A stretch of DNA of 64,000 nt from Pontibacillus chungwhensis (lineage in GTDB: Bacteria; Bacillota; Bacilli; Bacillales; BH030062). Location of the stretch: contig NZ_CP126446.1 in NCBI RefSeq assembly GCF_030166655.1, positions 2,604,001-2,668,000 of the forward strand, read 5' to 3'. The stretch's first letter is position 1. Every line of letters begins with the position of its first letter. The position numbers and the translations under genes are program-made. The notes beneath the pieces were generated by a model. The model was not told the origin of the DNA. It did not search any database and was given only the letters and a program-made list of their open reading frames with translations. Positions 16,846 to 25,800 of the stretch are shown here, piece by piece.

Positions 16846-16990
16846 AGGGCTAGGCAAACACCCAAATACAGATTATTTTCACAGGAATAGGGATGCACCT
16901 ACACACCTTTTCCCTAATTCCATATGATGAGATAGTGTAAGGTCCACGAAGTGGATTATACAACATTTAGTAAGGAAAGGAGATGTTTGT

Positions 16991-17107
16991 ATGTCATACG
17001 GTTGTGGTTATGGTGGTGGCTACGGCGGTGGATACGGTAGCAGCTTCGTATTAATCGTTGTATTGTTTATTCTGCTTATCATCGTTGGAGCTTCTTTCGT
17101 TTACTAA
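16991..17107 (+). CDS. YjcZ-type sporulation-associated small membrane protein (copy 1)
   Basis: A 38-residue protein: a Gly/Tyr head ([18 protein letters not shown]) and one hydrophobic helix, [15 protein letters not shown]. It matches the YjcZ family of very short Bacillus proteins, often annotated as sporulation proteins. AAAGGAG is 8 nt upstream and a terminator hairpin follows. The single Cys near the N-terminus is absent from copy 2. Its function, probably membrane-bound in the spore or mother cell, is unknown. Confidence 0.9.
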   Translation: MSYGCGYGGGYGGGYGSSFVLIVVLFILLIIVGASFVY

Positions 17108-17115
17108 TATCCTAC

Positions 17116-17140
17116 ACCTGACCTTTTGTATAGGTCAGGT
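17116..17140 (+). terminator. Intrinsic terminator after yjcZ-type copy 1
   Basis: ACCTGACC and GGTCAGGT with a 9-base loop, then TTTACCTTTTC. Confidence 0.8.
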
Positions 17141-17228
17141 TTACCTTTTCTTTACGTACCATTGTTTGGCGTCGTCCAGTACAACGTTACACATAAAGAA
17201 TAGCTTGATACAGAAGGGAGTTGAAGTT

Positions 17229-17342
17229 ATGTCTGGAGGATACGGCGGAGGATATGGCGGAGGTTTCGCGCTAATCGTTGTTCTATTTATCTTGCTTATC
17301 ATTGTTGGAGCAGGAGCATTCAGCGGTGGCTACGGCTACTAA
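17229..17342 (+). CDS. YjcZ-type sporulation-associated small membrane protein (copy 2)
   Basis: A 37-residue paralogue of the previous gene: Gly-rich head, an almost identical [15 protein letters not shown] helix, and a Gly/Tyr tail (GAFSGGYGY) that copy 1 lacks. GGGAG is 8 nt upstream. The near-identical helices indicate a local duplication. Each copy has its own leader and terminator, so they are separate transcripts. Function unknown. Confidence 0.9.
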   Translation: MSGGYGGGYGGGFALIVVLFILLIIVGAGAFSGGYGY

Positions 17343-17351
17343 TTAAAAGCA

Positions 17352-17383
17352 CCGGGAACCTCCATTCTCTTGGGGGTTCCCGG
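17352..17383 (+). terminator. Intrinsic terminator after yjcZ-type copy 2
   Basis: CCGGGAACC and GGTTCCCGG form a 9-bp stem, followed by ATCTTTATAT. The T tract is weak, so some read-through into the PLA2-like gene 20 nt on is plausible. Confidence 0.7.
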
Positions 17384-17410
17384 ATCTTTATATTGGAGGA
17401 GGGCACAACA

Positions 17411-17674
17411 ATGCCAATAAAGTTTTGTTTATTCCCTGGTTATAAATACTGCGGTCCAGGATGCAAAGGGCCTGGTGCCCCCGTAAATGCTGTTGATGCG
17501 GCTTGTAAGGCTCATGACGATTGTTATGATCGCGGCGGTGCCCCTTGCGAATGTGATCAACAGTTCATGAGACGGTTATCTGCGTTACAGAACCCCTATA
17601 CTCAAGAAGGACGTCACGCAAGGATGATGTATAATTACATGCGACTTCAAACTTTTTTCACGTGCAAAAGATGA
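17411..17674 (+). CDS. Phospholipase A2-like small Cys-rich protein
   Basis: The 87-residue protein carries a phospholipase A2 core: Ca-binding-loop-like YCGPGC at 13-18, the catalytic pair His35-Asp36 in KAHDDCYD, and Cys residues at 6, 14, 18, 32, 38, 46 and 48 that could form the usual disulfides. It lacks a signal peptide, so export or release (for example from the mother cell or spore) is unexplained. GGAGG is 8 nt upstream of the ATG. Its 3' end overlaps the converging HAD gene by 28 bp. It probably hydrolyses sn-2 ester bonds, but activity is inferred from motifs only. Confidence 0.8.
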   Translation: MPIKFCLFPGYKYCGPGCKGPGAPVNAVDAACKAHDDCYDRGGAPCECDQQFMRRLSALQNPYTQEGRHARMMYNYMRLQTFFTCKR

Positions 17675-18321
17675 GAGGACGCCACGTCCGTCACACGACT
17701 CAAATCTTCTATCACCAGATCCGCTCCATCCAACTCCCCTTCCTGCGAGAAATCAAACTTACAACCTACTGCAGTGAGGCCATTGGATTTGGCAGCTTTG
17801 ATGTCAGACCTACGATCCCCTACTACCATTCCCCGGGAAATGTTATGGTCTATCATGAGCTTACGAATAAGGTCCCCTTTGTTTCCTCCATTTATAGATT
17901 GAATACTATAAATATCCTCAATAAATTTCTCTAGTCCAAAATGTTGAACGATTGTATGTAAGTACTTCTCTTCTCCATTACTTGCAATAAACACAGAAAA
18001 GGATTGCTCCGTAAGGGCTTGCAGGACATCTTTGGTATGTGGGTATAATGCCCCTTTGTTTCTATGGATGACTTCAACTAGATATTTTTGGAATGACTCA
18101 TTAGCAGCTTCACGTTCCTCTTCAGTATGGTTAGGCAACAACGTTCTCCATACTTCAGGAAGTGAGACCCCCATAATAGATCGATAGCTTTCTAGTGGTG
18201 TTTCAGAATCCCAAAGATTTTCTTCTCTCAATTGATTAAACGTTTCCTCTAAAGCAGGTTCAAGTATAAGATCTGTTTGAAAAAGCGTACCATCCATATC
18301 GAAAATAACAGCCGGATTCAT
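17647..18321 (-). CDS. HAD-superfamily phosphatase (phosphoglycolate phosphatase-like)
   Basis: A 224-residue HAD hydrolase: motif I DMDGTLFQTD at 8-17, motif II FIASNGEE near 110, motif III Lys in GGNKGDLI and motif IV VGDRRSDIKAA. A helical cap between about 18 and 90 makes it a subfamily IA phosphatase of the Gph/PpaX group. The substrate is unknown. It converges on the PLA2-like gene and overlaps its end by 28 bp, with no terminator between them. It is one of the few overlapping convergent pairs in the window. Confidence 0.9.
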   Translation of the reverse strand: MNPAVIFDMDGTLFQTDLILEPALEETFNQLREENLWDSETPLESYRSIMGVSLPEVWRTLLPNHTEEEREAANESFQKYLVEVIHRNKGALYPHTKDVLQALTEQSFSVFIASNGEEKYLHTIVQHFGLEKFIEDIYSIQSINGGNKGDLIRKLMIDHNISRGMVVGDRRSDIKAAKSNGLTAVGCKFDFSQEGELDGADLVIEDLSRVTDVASSHLLHVKKV

Positions 18322-18377
18322 AGATAGCCTCCTTAAAATATACCCTGGTATTTATAAATTTTATGCCTTTGATGAAT

Positions 18378-19031
18378 TTAACTTTCTACCTTAACGAACA
18401 CATGATCTGGATCAACTAGTGTAAATGTAATGACTTGGTCAAAAGTAAAATTAGGATTATAGATCGCCTCAAACATCTTTGAATCATCCTTTTCGTCTAA
18501 CAACTCCTGAAGAGTATTGTAGTTTTCAGAAGGAAATTGAAATGTGACCGTTGTCTCTTCCGCTAATTTTTTGGCCTGACCAACAGGTAGGGCTCTTCTT
18601 AATGGCTTATCCCCTTTGACGCTAATTGATTTCGTATAGGAATAAGTACCAGTTAGTTCTTTCTCCCATTCTTCTTCAAGGACCCGTACCCCCTCTCCAG
18701 CTTCGACACTAAACTGAAGTGGAACAGCTTCCCACTCATCCCCTTTTTCTTTGATTTGGAATGTCATTTTAGGTTTAATGGTGACACCTGTTGCCACCCC
18801 TCCATATGTAACCTGCTTCTCACCATCATGGGCTTCAAGTCTATAAGACGTTACCCCTTCTTCGGTGGATTCATCAAAGGTTTTCAAAAAGTCCTTCCCC
18901 TCTGAATTCGATTCGGATGTCTCATGAAACACTTTCTCTGTTGTATTAATAGGATCTCGCTTAGGTTCCAGGACAAATATGACAAAAAGGATGACTAATG
19001 TAAGAACAGCTATAGCTCCTATTTTTTTCAT
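18378..19031 (-). CDS. Membrane-anchored exported protein of unknown function
   Basis: The 217-residue protein starts MKKIGAIAVLTLVILFVIFV, an N-terminal anchor, with GGAGAGG upstream; the frame 15 residues longer has no ribosome site. The extracellular part is rich in beta-strand patterns and has no Cys and no catalytic motif I recognise. It lies 56 bp upstream of the HAD gene in the same direction and may be cotranscribed with it. I cannot assign a family. Confidence 0.7.
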   Translation of the reverse strand: MKKIGAIAVLTLVILFVIFVLEPKRDPINTTEKVFHETSESNSEGKDFLKTFDESTEEGVTSYRLEAHDGEKQVTYGGVATGVTIKPKMTFQIKEKGDEWEAVPLQFSVEAGEGVRVLEEEWEKELTGTYSYTKSISVKGDKPLRRALPVGQAKKLAEETTVTFQFPSENYNTLQELLDEKDDSKMFEAIYNPNFTFDQVITFTLVDPDHVFVKVES

Positions 19032-19215
19032 ATAACCCTCTCCATTCTCACTCCATTTATTTACACATTTTACCATGCTTTCCTTGATAATTCCTATGTA
19101 TTTCTATAATTTTATAAGAAAACACGTATCATTCCAGTCTCTTTCTCTAAATAGACGCCCCATCCTTTCCAAAAGTTTCAATAAATGTGCATCATTCTAC
19201 ATCATTATATAAAAA

Positions 19216-19240
19216 AGCCCGCTCCAATAAGGACAGGCTT
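19216..19240 (-). terminator. Intrinsic terminator of the YdcZ-Crp-YdcZ unit
   Basis: AGCCTGTCC pairs with GGAGCGGGCT using two G-T pairs, followed on the minus strand by TTTTTTATAT. Confidence 0.65.
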
Positions 19241-19258
19241 AAGGTTAAAACAATTTAA

Positions 19259-19687
19259 TCATTTCATCTTGAAAACAACAATACCTACTACCATTACACA
19301 TAACCCCACTAATTTCGAGATACTAAATGGAATGACCTCACTTCCGAAGAGGCCAAAGGTATCAATAATGAGCGCCAATAATAGTTGTGCCACGAGGACA
19401 ATGGAAACCGCATAGGCGGGACCAAGGGCTCGTATTCCCCTCATTATGCTATATACGATGCCCACTCCGAAGAGTCCGCCTGTCATATAAAGGAGATTAA
19501 CCTTTTCAAGGTGAAAGAGTGAACCTTCTCCCACTAGTAGAAAGACAGGGATCGCGACTACAAGTCCTACAACAAACACTAAGGTCGTTGTAGCCCATAA
19601 ACCGAACCTCTCACTGACTCTTGAATTGAATACTGTTTGTAAACTAATAAATACGCCGGCAATGACGGAAAGAATGATGCCTTGCAT
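19259..19687 (-). CDS. YdcZ/DUF606 half-transporter, second of the pair
   Basis: A 142-residue, five-helix protein opening MQGIILSVIAGVFISLQTVF, with AGGAGGAG upstream of the ATG at 19687. It is a paralogue of the gene at 20.4-20.8 kb (same MQGI opening, FNSR/FNAR after helix 1, VVGIVVFK ending). DUF606 proteins in pairs are thought to form antiparallel heterodimers. Together with its partner and the Crp/Fnr gene between them it forms one transcript. Substrate unknown. Confidence 0.88.
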   Translation of the reverse strand: MQGIILSVIAGVFISLQTVFNSRVSERFGLWATTTLVFVVGLVVAIPVFLLVGEGSLFHLEKVNLLYMTGGLFGVGIVYSIMRGIRALGPAYAVSIVLVAQLLLALIIDTFGLFGSEVIPFSISKLVGLCVMVVGIVVFKMK

Positions 19688-19703
19688 ATGCCTTCTCCTC
19701 CTG

Positions 19704-20402
19704 CTATTCGTAGATGTTTCCGTGAGCTCGCTCCCGCAGCAAGTCATGGTCTTTTATGTAAATACGCTTCCCTGTCTTTTCAAGAATTCCTTGCTCACAC
19801 AAGTCTTTAATGACACGGTTTAAATGCCTGTAGCTCGTTCCGATAAGGTCAGCGATATCCTTTAAATTGGTGGTCTTCATTTCCTGATAGAATAACGTAC
19901 TCTTTTCGGTTGTAGCAGTCGAGAGAAAATAACTAGCTAAACGCGTTTCAACGGAATTTAAATGGTTCAGAGTCGAAGCATTAGATTCCGTATAGAACTT
20001 GTGTGTTACTTCATGAAGAAGGAATTGAAGGAATGGCGGGTAATCATAAGCCAGTCGAGTAATATCATCATAAGAAATCCCTAGCACGGAGCCATCTGTA
20101 ACCGCTTCGACTGTGTTAAACACACGATTTCTCTTAAGGTATTCTACATCGCCAACAATATCTAAAGGATTCTTAAACCTTAGCAACCGAGAATTCCCTT
20201 CAGCGGAAACGGTAAAAATCTTCAACTTTCCTTTTACAAGAAAGTACATCTGGGTAAGCTCTTCCCCTTCGGTACAAATCCTTTCTCCCTTTTCAAACTG
20301 ATATAAGCGAATGCGTTCTTGTAAGGATTCCGGAAAAGTATGTTGCAATTCATGTTGATCTAGCAAAGCCCGAATTTTAAAACGATCGATTACTTGTTTC
20401 AT
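19704..20402 (-). CDS. Crp/Fnr-family regulator
   Basis: The 232-residue protein has a cyclic-nucleotide-binding-like beta roll (about 30-130) and a C-terminal Crp-type helix-turn-helix (LKDIADLIGTSYRHLNRVIKDL). The key cyclic-AMP contacts are not obvious, and the Fnr Cys cluster is missing (single Cys residues at 43 and 208 or so). The ligand is therefore unknown; the domain plan recalls E. coli YeiL. It lies between two YdcZ genes, 12 nt after the first and 16 nt before the second, and probably regulates them. Confidence 0.9.
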   Translation of the reverse strand: MKQVIDRFKIRALLDQHELQHTFPESLQERIRLYQFEKGERICTEGEELTQMYFLVKGKLKIFTVSAEGNSRLLRFKNPLDIVGDVEYLKRNRVFNTVEAVTDGSVLGISYDDITRLAYDYPPFLQFLLHEVTHKFYTESNASTLNHLNSVETRLASYFLSTATTEKSTLFYQEMKTTNLKDIADLIGTSYRHLNRVIKDLCEQGILEKTGKRIYIKDHDLLRERAHGNIYE

Positions 20403-20414
20403 CCTTACACCTCT

Positions 20415-20846
20415 CTATAATTTAAAGATAATAATACCCAGAACCATAATAGCAATTCCAGCTATACGGTTACCGCTAAAGTGGATTTTCTGCATTCCGA
20501 ACAACCCTTTTGAATCAATTAAAAAAGCAAACATTAGCTGAGAGACTAACAAAAGAGAAACAGCAAAGCTTGCTCCAAGTAAAGAGATCCCCATTAGCTC
20601 TCCAAAGACAATTAAAACCCCAAATGCTCCCCCTAATAAATACATGGGTTGCACATCTCTAATTTGTTTCACATGACCATCTTTCACAAACAAGAAGATC
20701 GTGCCAGAGAGCAGTAAACCTACTGTATGTACAATAACCGTTGTATGCCAAACTCCAATTGTTTCTCCAAGGCGAGCGTTAAACACCCCTTGAATCGTAA
20801 TAAAAAGCCCAGCGATTAACGAGAATAAAATTCCTTGCACTTTCAT
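20415..20846 (-). CDS. YdcZ/DUF606 half-transporter, first of the pair
   Basis: A 143-residue, five-helix membrane protein, first gene of the YdcZ-Crp-YdcZ unit. The ATG at 20846 is only 2 nt behind GGAGG; a GTG at 20840 has the ideal 8 nt and gives the same MQGI opening as the paralogue, so GTG may be the true start. Helices end in IAIMVLGIIIFKL. The matching pair suggests a heterodimeric transporter under the Crp/Fnr-type regulator. Confidence 0.88.
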   Translation of the reverse strand: MKVQGILFSLIAGLFITIQGVFNARLGETIGVWHTTVIVHTVGLLLSGTIFLFVKDGHVKQIRDVQPMYLLGGAFGVLIVFGELMGISLLGASFAVSLLLVSQLMFAFLIDSKGLFGMQKIHFSGNRIAGIAIMVLGIIIFKL

Positions 20847-20961
20847 AACCTCCAAACGTTGTCATTCACTCCTCTTATTAAAATACAACAACGCTCGCTA
20901 CCAAAAGGACATATGTCCCAAAATCTTAAAAATCCCCCTTTCCTTCGCTAATGCAGGAAAG

Positions 20962-20974
20962 GGTGTCAGACACC
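20962..20974. repeat. Short intergenic palindrome GGTGTCAGACACC
   Basis: A perfect palindrome of two 6-bp arms. The same motif and its GGTGTCAGGCACC variant are, as I recall, dispersed in intergenic regions of several Bacillaceae genomes. Confidence 0.5.
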
Positions 20975-20997
20975 AATCAGTGCTTTAAAGCACAAAA

Positions 20998-21037
20998 GAC
21001 AGGGAGGATTCGTCCCGAGCACTGAATCCTCCCTGTC
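20998..21037 (-). terminator. Intrinsic terminator of RNase H-like gene
   Basis: GACAGGGAGGATTC and its perfect complement GAATCCTCCCTGTC around a 12-base loop, then TTTTGTG on the minus strand. Confidence 0.88.
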
Positions 21038-21042
21038 TAAAG

Positions 21043-21696
21043 TTATGTTTCAATTGTACTGGAGACTTCCACGCCTTTTAATGCTTGTGTGGCCAGTCGG
21101 TCAGGTTCTTGATTTTTCTTACGAGAGACCGCTTTATATTCCGGTTGTATATTCAAGCTTTTCAACTTCTCTTCAATTCGATCAGCCCAGCTTGATAAGG
21201 ACTCTTCATAACAAGGCCATTCATCAAGAAGTTGATGGATCACCACGCGTGAGTCTCCTATTATCGTAATAGGCATATGGTGAACACCAAGCGCTTCCAC
21301 TTCTTGTAGAGCTAAATGGAGAGCAGCATATTCCGCTTCGTTGTTGGACTCTAATTCTTCTACTTTCGCATTCTTTCTTAAACGATAAGACTTTCCATTC
21401 TGTTCATAATAAACCACACATCCAAGACCTGCCATCTTCGTTCCAAGATCAAAGCCACCGTCGAAATAAACCGTAATATTATGCGGTTCTGTTTCGTATT
21501 CCTTCATATATTCTTTTAATTTCTTCAGGCCCCATTCCTGCTCGTACATATCCACAAACTTAATGGATTTCACACGACCGGTCCGTTCAAAGTCCTCTGC
21601 GATTAAGAGCGCATGAGCGCCTTGAAGAGATTCTGAAGTAAATACGGCCTCTGCTCCTTTTGACGTTTTATATATAACTTCTATATGTACCTTCAT
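21043..21696 (-). CDS. RNase H-like protein with N-terminal extension
   Basis: The 217-residue protein has an RNase H fold from about residue 73: acidic residues Asp79 (VYFDGGF), Glu120 (SNNEAEYAAL), Asp148 (IGDSRVV) and Asp199 (EPDRLAT) match the four catalytic positions. The first 70 residues form a separate small domain, as in the Bacillus YpeP/YpdQ-type RNase HI relatives. It would cut the RNA strand of RNA-DNA hybrids if active. It is a single-gene unit ending in a strong hairpin. Confidence 0.88.
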   Translation of the reverse strand: MKVHIEVIYKTSKGAEAVFTSESLQGAHALLIAEDFERTGRVKSIKFVDMYEQEWGLKKLKEYMKEYETEPHNITVYFDGGFDLGTKMAGLGCVVYYEQNGKSYRLRKNAKVEELESNNEAEYAALHLALQEVEALGVHHMPITIIGDSRVVIHQLLDEWPCYEESLSSWADRIEEKLKSLNIQPEYKAVSRKKNQEPDRLATQALKGVEVSSTIET

Positions 21697-21859
21697 AATG
21701 GATCTCCTTTACTTGTTAGATCTGTAACTAATAGCATGCCCATTCGCCTTCATTACCTATTCTGAGATAACGGGGCCATCCTTCTACAAACGATCCGGAT
21801 TATGATATGTACCCTTTCTAAGTATACGTCAACCTCCATGTATAGATTGAAGCAAAAGG

Positions 21860-21899
21860 TGCAACTTAGTTGTACAAATTGTCCTAGAGCATCTATAAT
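21860..21899 (+). promoter_or_regulatory. Promoter with dyad overlapping -35, upstream of SDR gene
   Basis: TTGTAC, 18 nt, TATAAT, with an imperfect dyad TGCAACTTAGTTGTA at 21860-21874 covering the -35. The dyad suggests repression; the regulator is not identifiable here. Confidence 0.6.
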
Positions 21900-21933
21900 G
21901 ACGACCAATGCCCAGATAAAGGAGAACACCATT

Positions 21934-22677
21934 ATGCCAGATTTAAAAAAACAAGTTATCATCGTTACAGGAGCCAACAGAGGTCAGGGAAAAGCGATTG
22001 CCGAACATCTTACTTCTTGCGGAGCTACTACAATTGTGGCTGCCAGAAAACTTGAAGAAGCAGAGCGAACAGCAACAGAAATTGGTCCTTTAGCTTATCC
22101 AGTCCAATTAGATGTTGCCTCAGAAGAACAGTGGGCCTCTGCTATTGGAATTGTTGTTGAAAAGTTTGGCCGAATAGACGGCCTTGTCAACAACGCAGGG
22201 GTCCTGGTCCGAAAGCCTTTTATAGAAATGAGCATGAAAGATTACCAACAAATGATTGAAGTGAATCAGTTAGGTGTATTCCTCGGAATGCAAGCGGTTA
22301 TTCCACAAATGGAAAAGCAACAAAAAGGATCCATCGTTAATAATGTATCCATATCCGCTTTTGCCCCCATTCAAAAATCCTCTGCCTATGCTGCAACAAA
22401 GGCGGCTGTTGTAGCCATGTCGAAATCAGCTGCAATTGAACTAGGTCCAAAAGGAATCCGAGTCAATATGGTGCATCCGGGAGGTATAGAAACGGAGATG
22501 GCAACAGAAGGACAAGGAATCCCAAGCTTTTATAATTCAGTGCCACTCGGTAGAATCGGACAACCAAACGAAATCGCCAAAACGGTAGCTTTTCTCATTT
22601 CTGATGAGAGCTCTTACTGCACAGGGGCAGAAATTGTGGTCGACGGGGGCATGACTTTAGGGACGGCAGATCAATAG
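21934..22677 (+). CDS. Short-chain dehydrogenase (glucose/hydroxysteroid dehydrogenase-like)
   Basis: The 247-residue SDR starts at the ATG at 21934 behind AAAGGAG, 35 nt after a clear promoter; the upstream frame to 21802 is not coding. Motifs: TGANRGQG at 12-19, NNAG at 86-89, Asn136, Ser139, Tyr152, Lys156, and the C-terminal VDGGM typical of classical SDRs such as 3-oxoacyl reductases and hydroxysteroid dehydrogenases. It stands alone between terminators. Substrate unknown. Confidence 0.92.
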   Translation: MPDLKKQVIIVTGANRGQGKAIAEHLTSCGATTIVAARKLEEAERTATEIGPLAYPVQLDVASEEQWASAIGIVVEKFGRIDGLVNNAGVLVRKPFIEMSMKDYQQMIEVNQLGVFLGMQAVIPQMEKQQKGSIVNNVSISAFAPIQKSSAYAATKAAVVAMSKSAAIELGPKGIRVNMVHPGGIETEMATEGQGIPSFYNSVPLGRIGQPNEIAKTVAFLISDESSYCTGAEIVVDGGMTLGTADQ

Positions 22678-22756
22678 CGTCTGCTTTCCACTAAGATTCA
22701 GCTCAAGAGCCGTAAAGCAGAAAATGGATTAAGAAACCTTTAAACAAAACTATAAT

Positions 22757-22792
22757 AAAACCGCTTGGATCACTTATGATCCAAGCGGTTTT
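22757..22792. terminator. Bidirectional terminator between SDR and swrC
   Basis: AAAACCGCTTGGATC and GATCCAAGCGGTTTT form a perfect 15-bp stem with a 6-base loop. Confidence 0.95.
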
Positions 22793-22836
22793 GTTTGTTT
22801 TTCTTTTAACACACCTCTGTGTTCATGGAGTGTGAA

Positions 22837-25800
22837 TTACGCTTTCTTTTTCTTACGTCCGATTTTACTAAGCATTTCATAAACAACTGGTACGATTAGA
22901 AGTGTTAGAAGCGTGGAGCTTGCTAATCCTCCGATAACCGTAATACCAAGTCCTTTACTAATGATAGAACCACCTTCAAAGCCTAGTGCTAATGGCAATA
23001 GTGCACCAATTGTAGCCAGGGCTGTCATTAGAATTGGACGAAGTCGTGTTGCACCAGCATCTAATAAAGCTTCACGCGTAGAAATTCCTTCTTTCTCACG
23101 CTGAATCACGCGGTCAATTAATACAATACCGTTTGTAACAACAATACCGATTAACATAAGCGCACCAATCATAGCAGAAATACTAAGCGTTTCTCCACTT
23201 ACTAATAATCCAAGTACGGCACCGATGATCGTAAATGGTAAGGAGAATAGAATGGCGAATGGTGCTAAAGCTCCGCCAAAGAAGATGACAAGAACCACAT
23301 AAACGATTGCAATAGCTGCTAGCATAGCAATACCAAGCTGACTAAATGATTCATTAATATCTTCTGTTACTCCGCCAATCTTCAGATCAATGGAAGCAGG
23401 GTGATCGATTTCATCCAGTTCTTTTTGAACATCGGCAGATACTGTACCGATATCGTCTGTCGTGGATTTGGCACTTACACTTGCATATACCTTGCTATTC
23501 TGACGCGTAATGGTATCTTCTGTAGTACCTTCTTTCACCTCAACAAGTTCACTCAATGGAACGGATTGACCAAGTGGAGTCTGAATTTCTTTATCCGTTA
23601 ATTCATCAATATTATTATATTGGTCTTTCTTCACCTCAAGGTACACTTGAAGCTCTTCTCCGTCTTCTTGAATCGTTGTAACTTTCGGGCGTTCACGGTT
23701 CGGACTTAGCTCCATACCGATCTGACCTGCTGTTAAACCTAGCTGACTTAACTTCTTCTGGTTGGCAACGAGCGTGTACTCTTCATAAGACTCAGAAAGA
23801 CTGGAATCAGCATCACGTAAATCTTCTTGATCGTTCAAGATCGTCTTCACTTCATCTACATATGGTTTAATGTCATCCATGGTCTCTCCAAAGACCTGAA
23901 CCTGAATCTCATTGCTTGATCCAGTGGCAGAGAAGTCCTGACTTGCCCATTCACCTTTTTCTGTCATGGCTTTCAAGTCATCAATAACCTTTTGCTTCTC
24001 TTCGTCGAAGTTCTCCGTATCTTCGTCATATTCAACAAAGAATGCCGCCTGGTTACTTGCTCCAGGATTCATCGGATTTTCGCCACCTACTGAATATTGG
24101 ATCGTCTTAACCCCTTCACGACCGTCAAAATATTCATGTGCGTCTTGAGCGATTTCTTCTACATCTTCAATCGTTTGCCCTGGTGCTGGGCTGTATGTTG
24201 GCATGACCATTTTCTCACCTTCAGATGGCAAGAAACTCGTTCCTACAAGAGGGACAAGAGCAATACTTCCAACTAAAATCCCGATTGCCACGATCGATGT
24301 GATAATCTTATGATTTAGAACGCTATCCAATACAGAACGGTATGCGTTGGCTAGTTTACCAGGACCTTCATGATGACTCTTCATCGCTTGTTTCTTATTG
24401 AGTAACGAATGAGACATCATTGGTACGATCGTAATCGCTACTACAAGAGAGGCCAATAATGCAAATACAACCGTTAGGGCAAATGGTAAGAATACTTGAC
24501 CAACCACTCCTTGCACTAAGCCAAGCGGAAGGAATACTGCAATAGTTACAATAGTAGAAGATAGAATCGGCATAAACATCTCTTGTGTGGCAGCACGAAC
24601 CAATTCTTTTCCTTCAAGCTTCTCATCTTGCAAGGACATTCGTCTGTATATATTCTCCACTACAACAATGGAGTCATCCACGACACGTCCTATGGCTACG
24701 GTCATAGCTCCGAGTGTCATAATGTTTAATGTAATACCCATTTGATTTAGGATCAAAATAGCGATTAATAGAGATAATGGAATGGATACGACTGAAATGA
24801 GCGTTGTTCTAAAGTTACGTAAGAACAACAGAATCACGATAATCGCAAATAATCCACCAAATAGCGCTTTATTCAACATTGTACTTACTGATTCCTCGAT
24901 AGGTTCTCCCTGATCAAAGGAGTACACAAATTCTACGCCATCAAGATCTTCTTCAAAATCAGCTGCTCGGTCTTTTACTGCATTTACAACATCAACTGTG
25001 TTTGCTTCTTGAGATTTTACGATTTGAATCGATATGGAATCTTCTCCATTTGTGCGAGAGATCGATTCAGCTTGCCCTACAATCTCTAAATCCGCAATTT
25101 CTTGCAACTCAACTGTCGGAATTCCCTGAGCTTGAGCTTGGGCACTCCCTTGAGTTTGGGCGTTCCCTTGTGCTTGCCCTTGCGCAGTTCCCTGAGGTTG
25201 CTGGCTTCCTGGTGCTTGTTGTGCGGCTTGAGATGGTGCACCTTGGGATTGGGATGGAATCATTGGGATTTGTAATTGCTTTAGATCTTCAAGCGTTGCA
25301 ATGTTTCCGTCCATCACTACTGATTTCTGAGTATCATCGAAGTTGTATAAACCTAATGGGAACGTTACGTTTGACCCTTTGATTAGATTCTGAACGGTTT
25401 CCTTATCCATTCCACGCTCGGCGAGCGCTTCTTCATTGAAACTCATTTGAACTTCTTTCACTTGTTGACCGGATACTTGAACAGAAGCCACACCTTCTAG
25501 CCCTTCAAGCTCAGGAACAATTTGATCTTCAACTGTGGTGGTAAGTTCTTCTAAACTACCATCCCCATTTAAAACACTCATGCTTATTACTGGAAATGCA
25601 TTGAAATTAATACGTGAGACATCTGATTCTTGTGCGGCATCAGGTAGTGCTACTGAACTCACCGCTTCTTGGAGTTCATCTTCAGCCTCATCTAAGTCTT
25701 TACTGTAGCTATATTCTAATTGTAAGTTTGATGCATTCTGGAATGAACTTGAGCTAACGGTCTTCACTCCACTTAAATTCTGCACCTGCTGTTCAATAGG

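Noticed and set aside
25002-25382. A 126-codon plus-strand frame opposite swrC
   Set aside because: It mirrors the Gln/Ala/Gly insertion of SwrC; low-complexity DNA keeps the opposite strand open.
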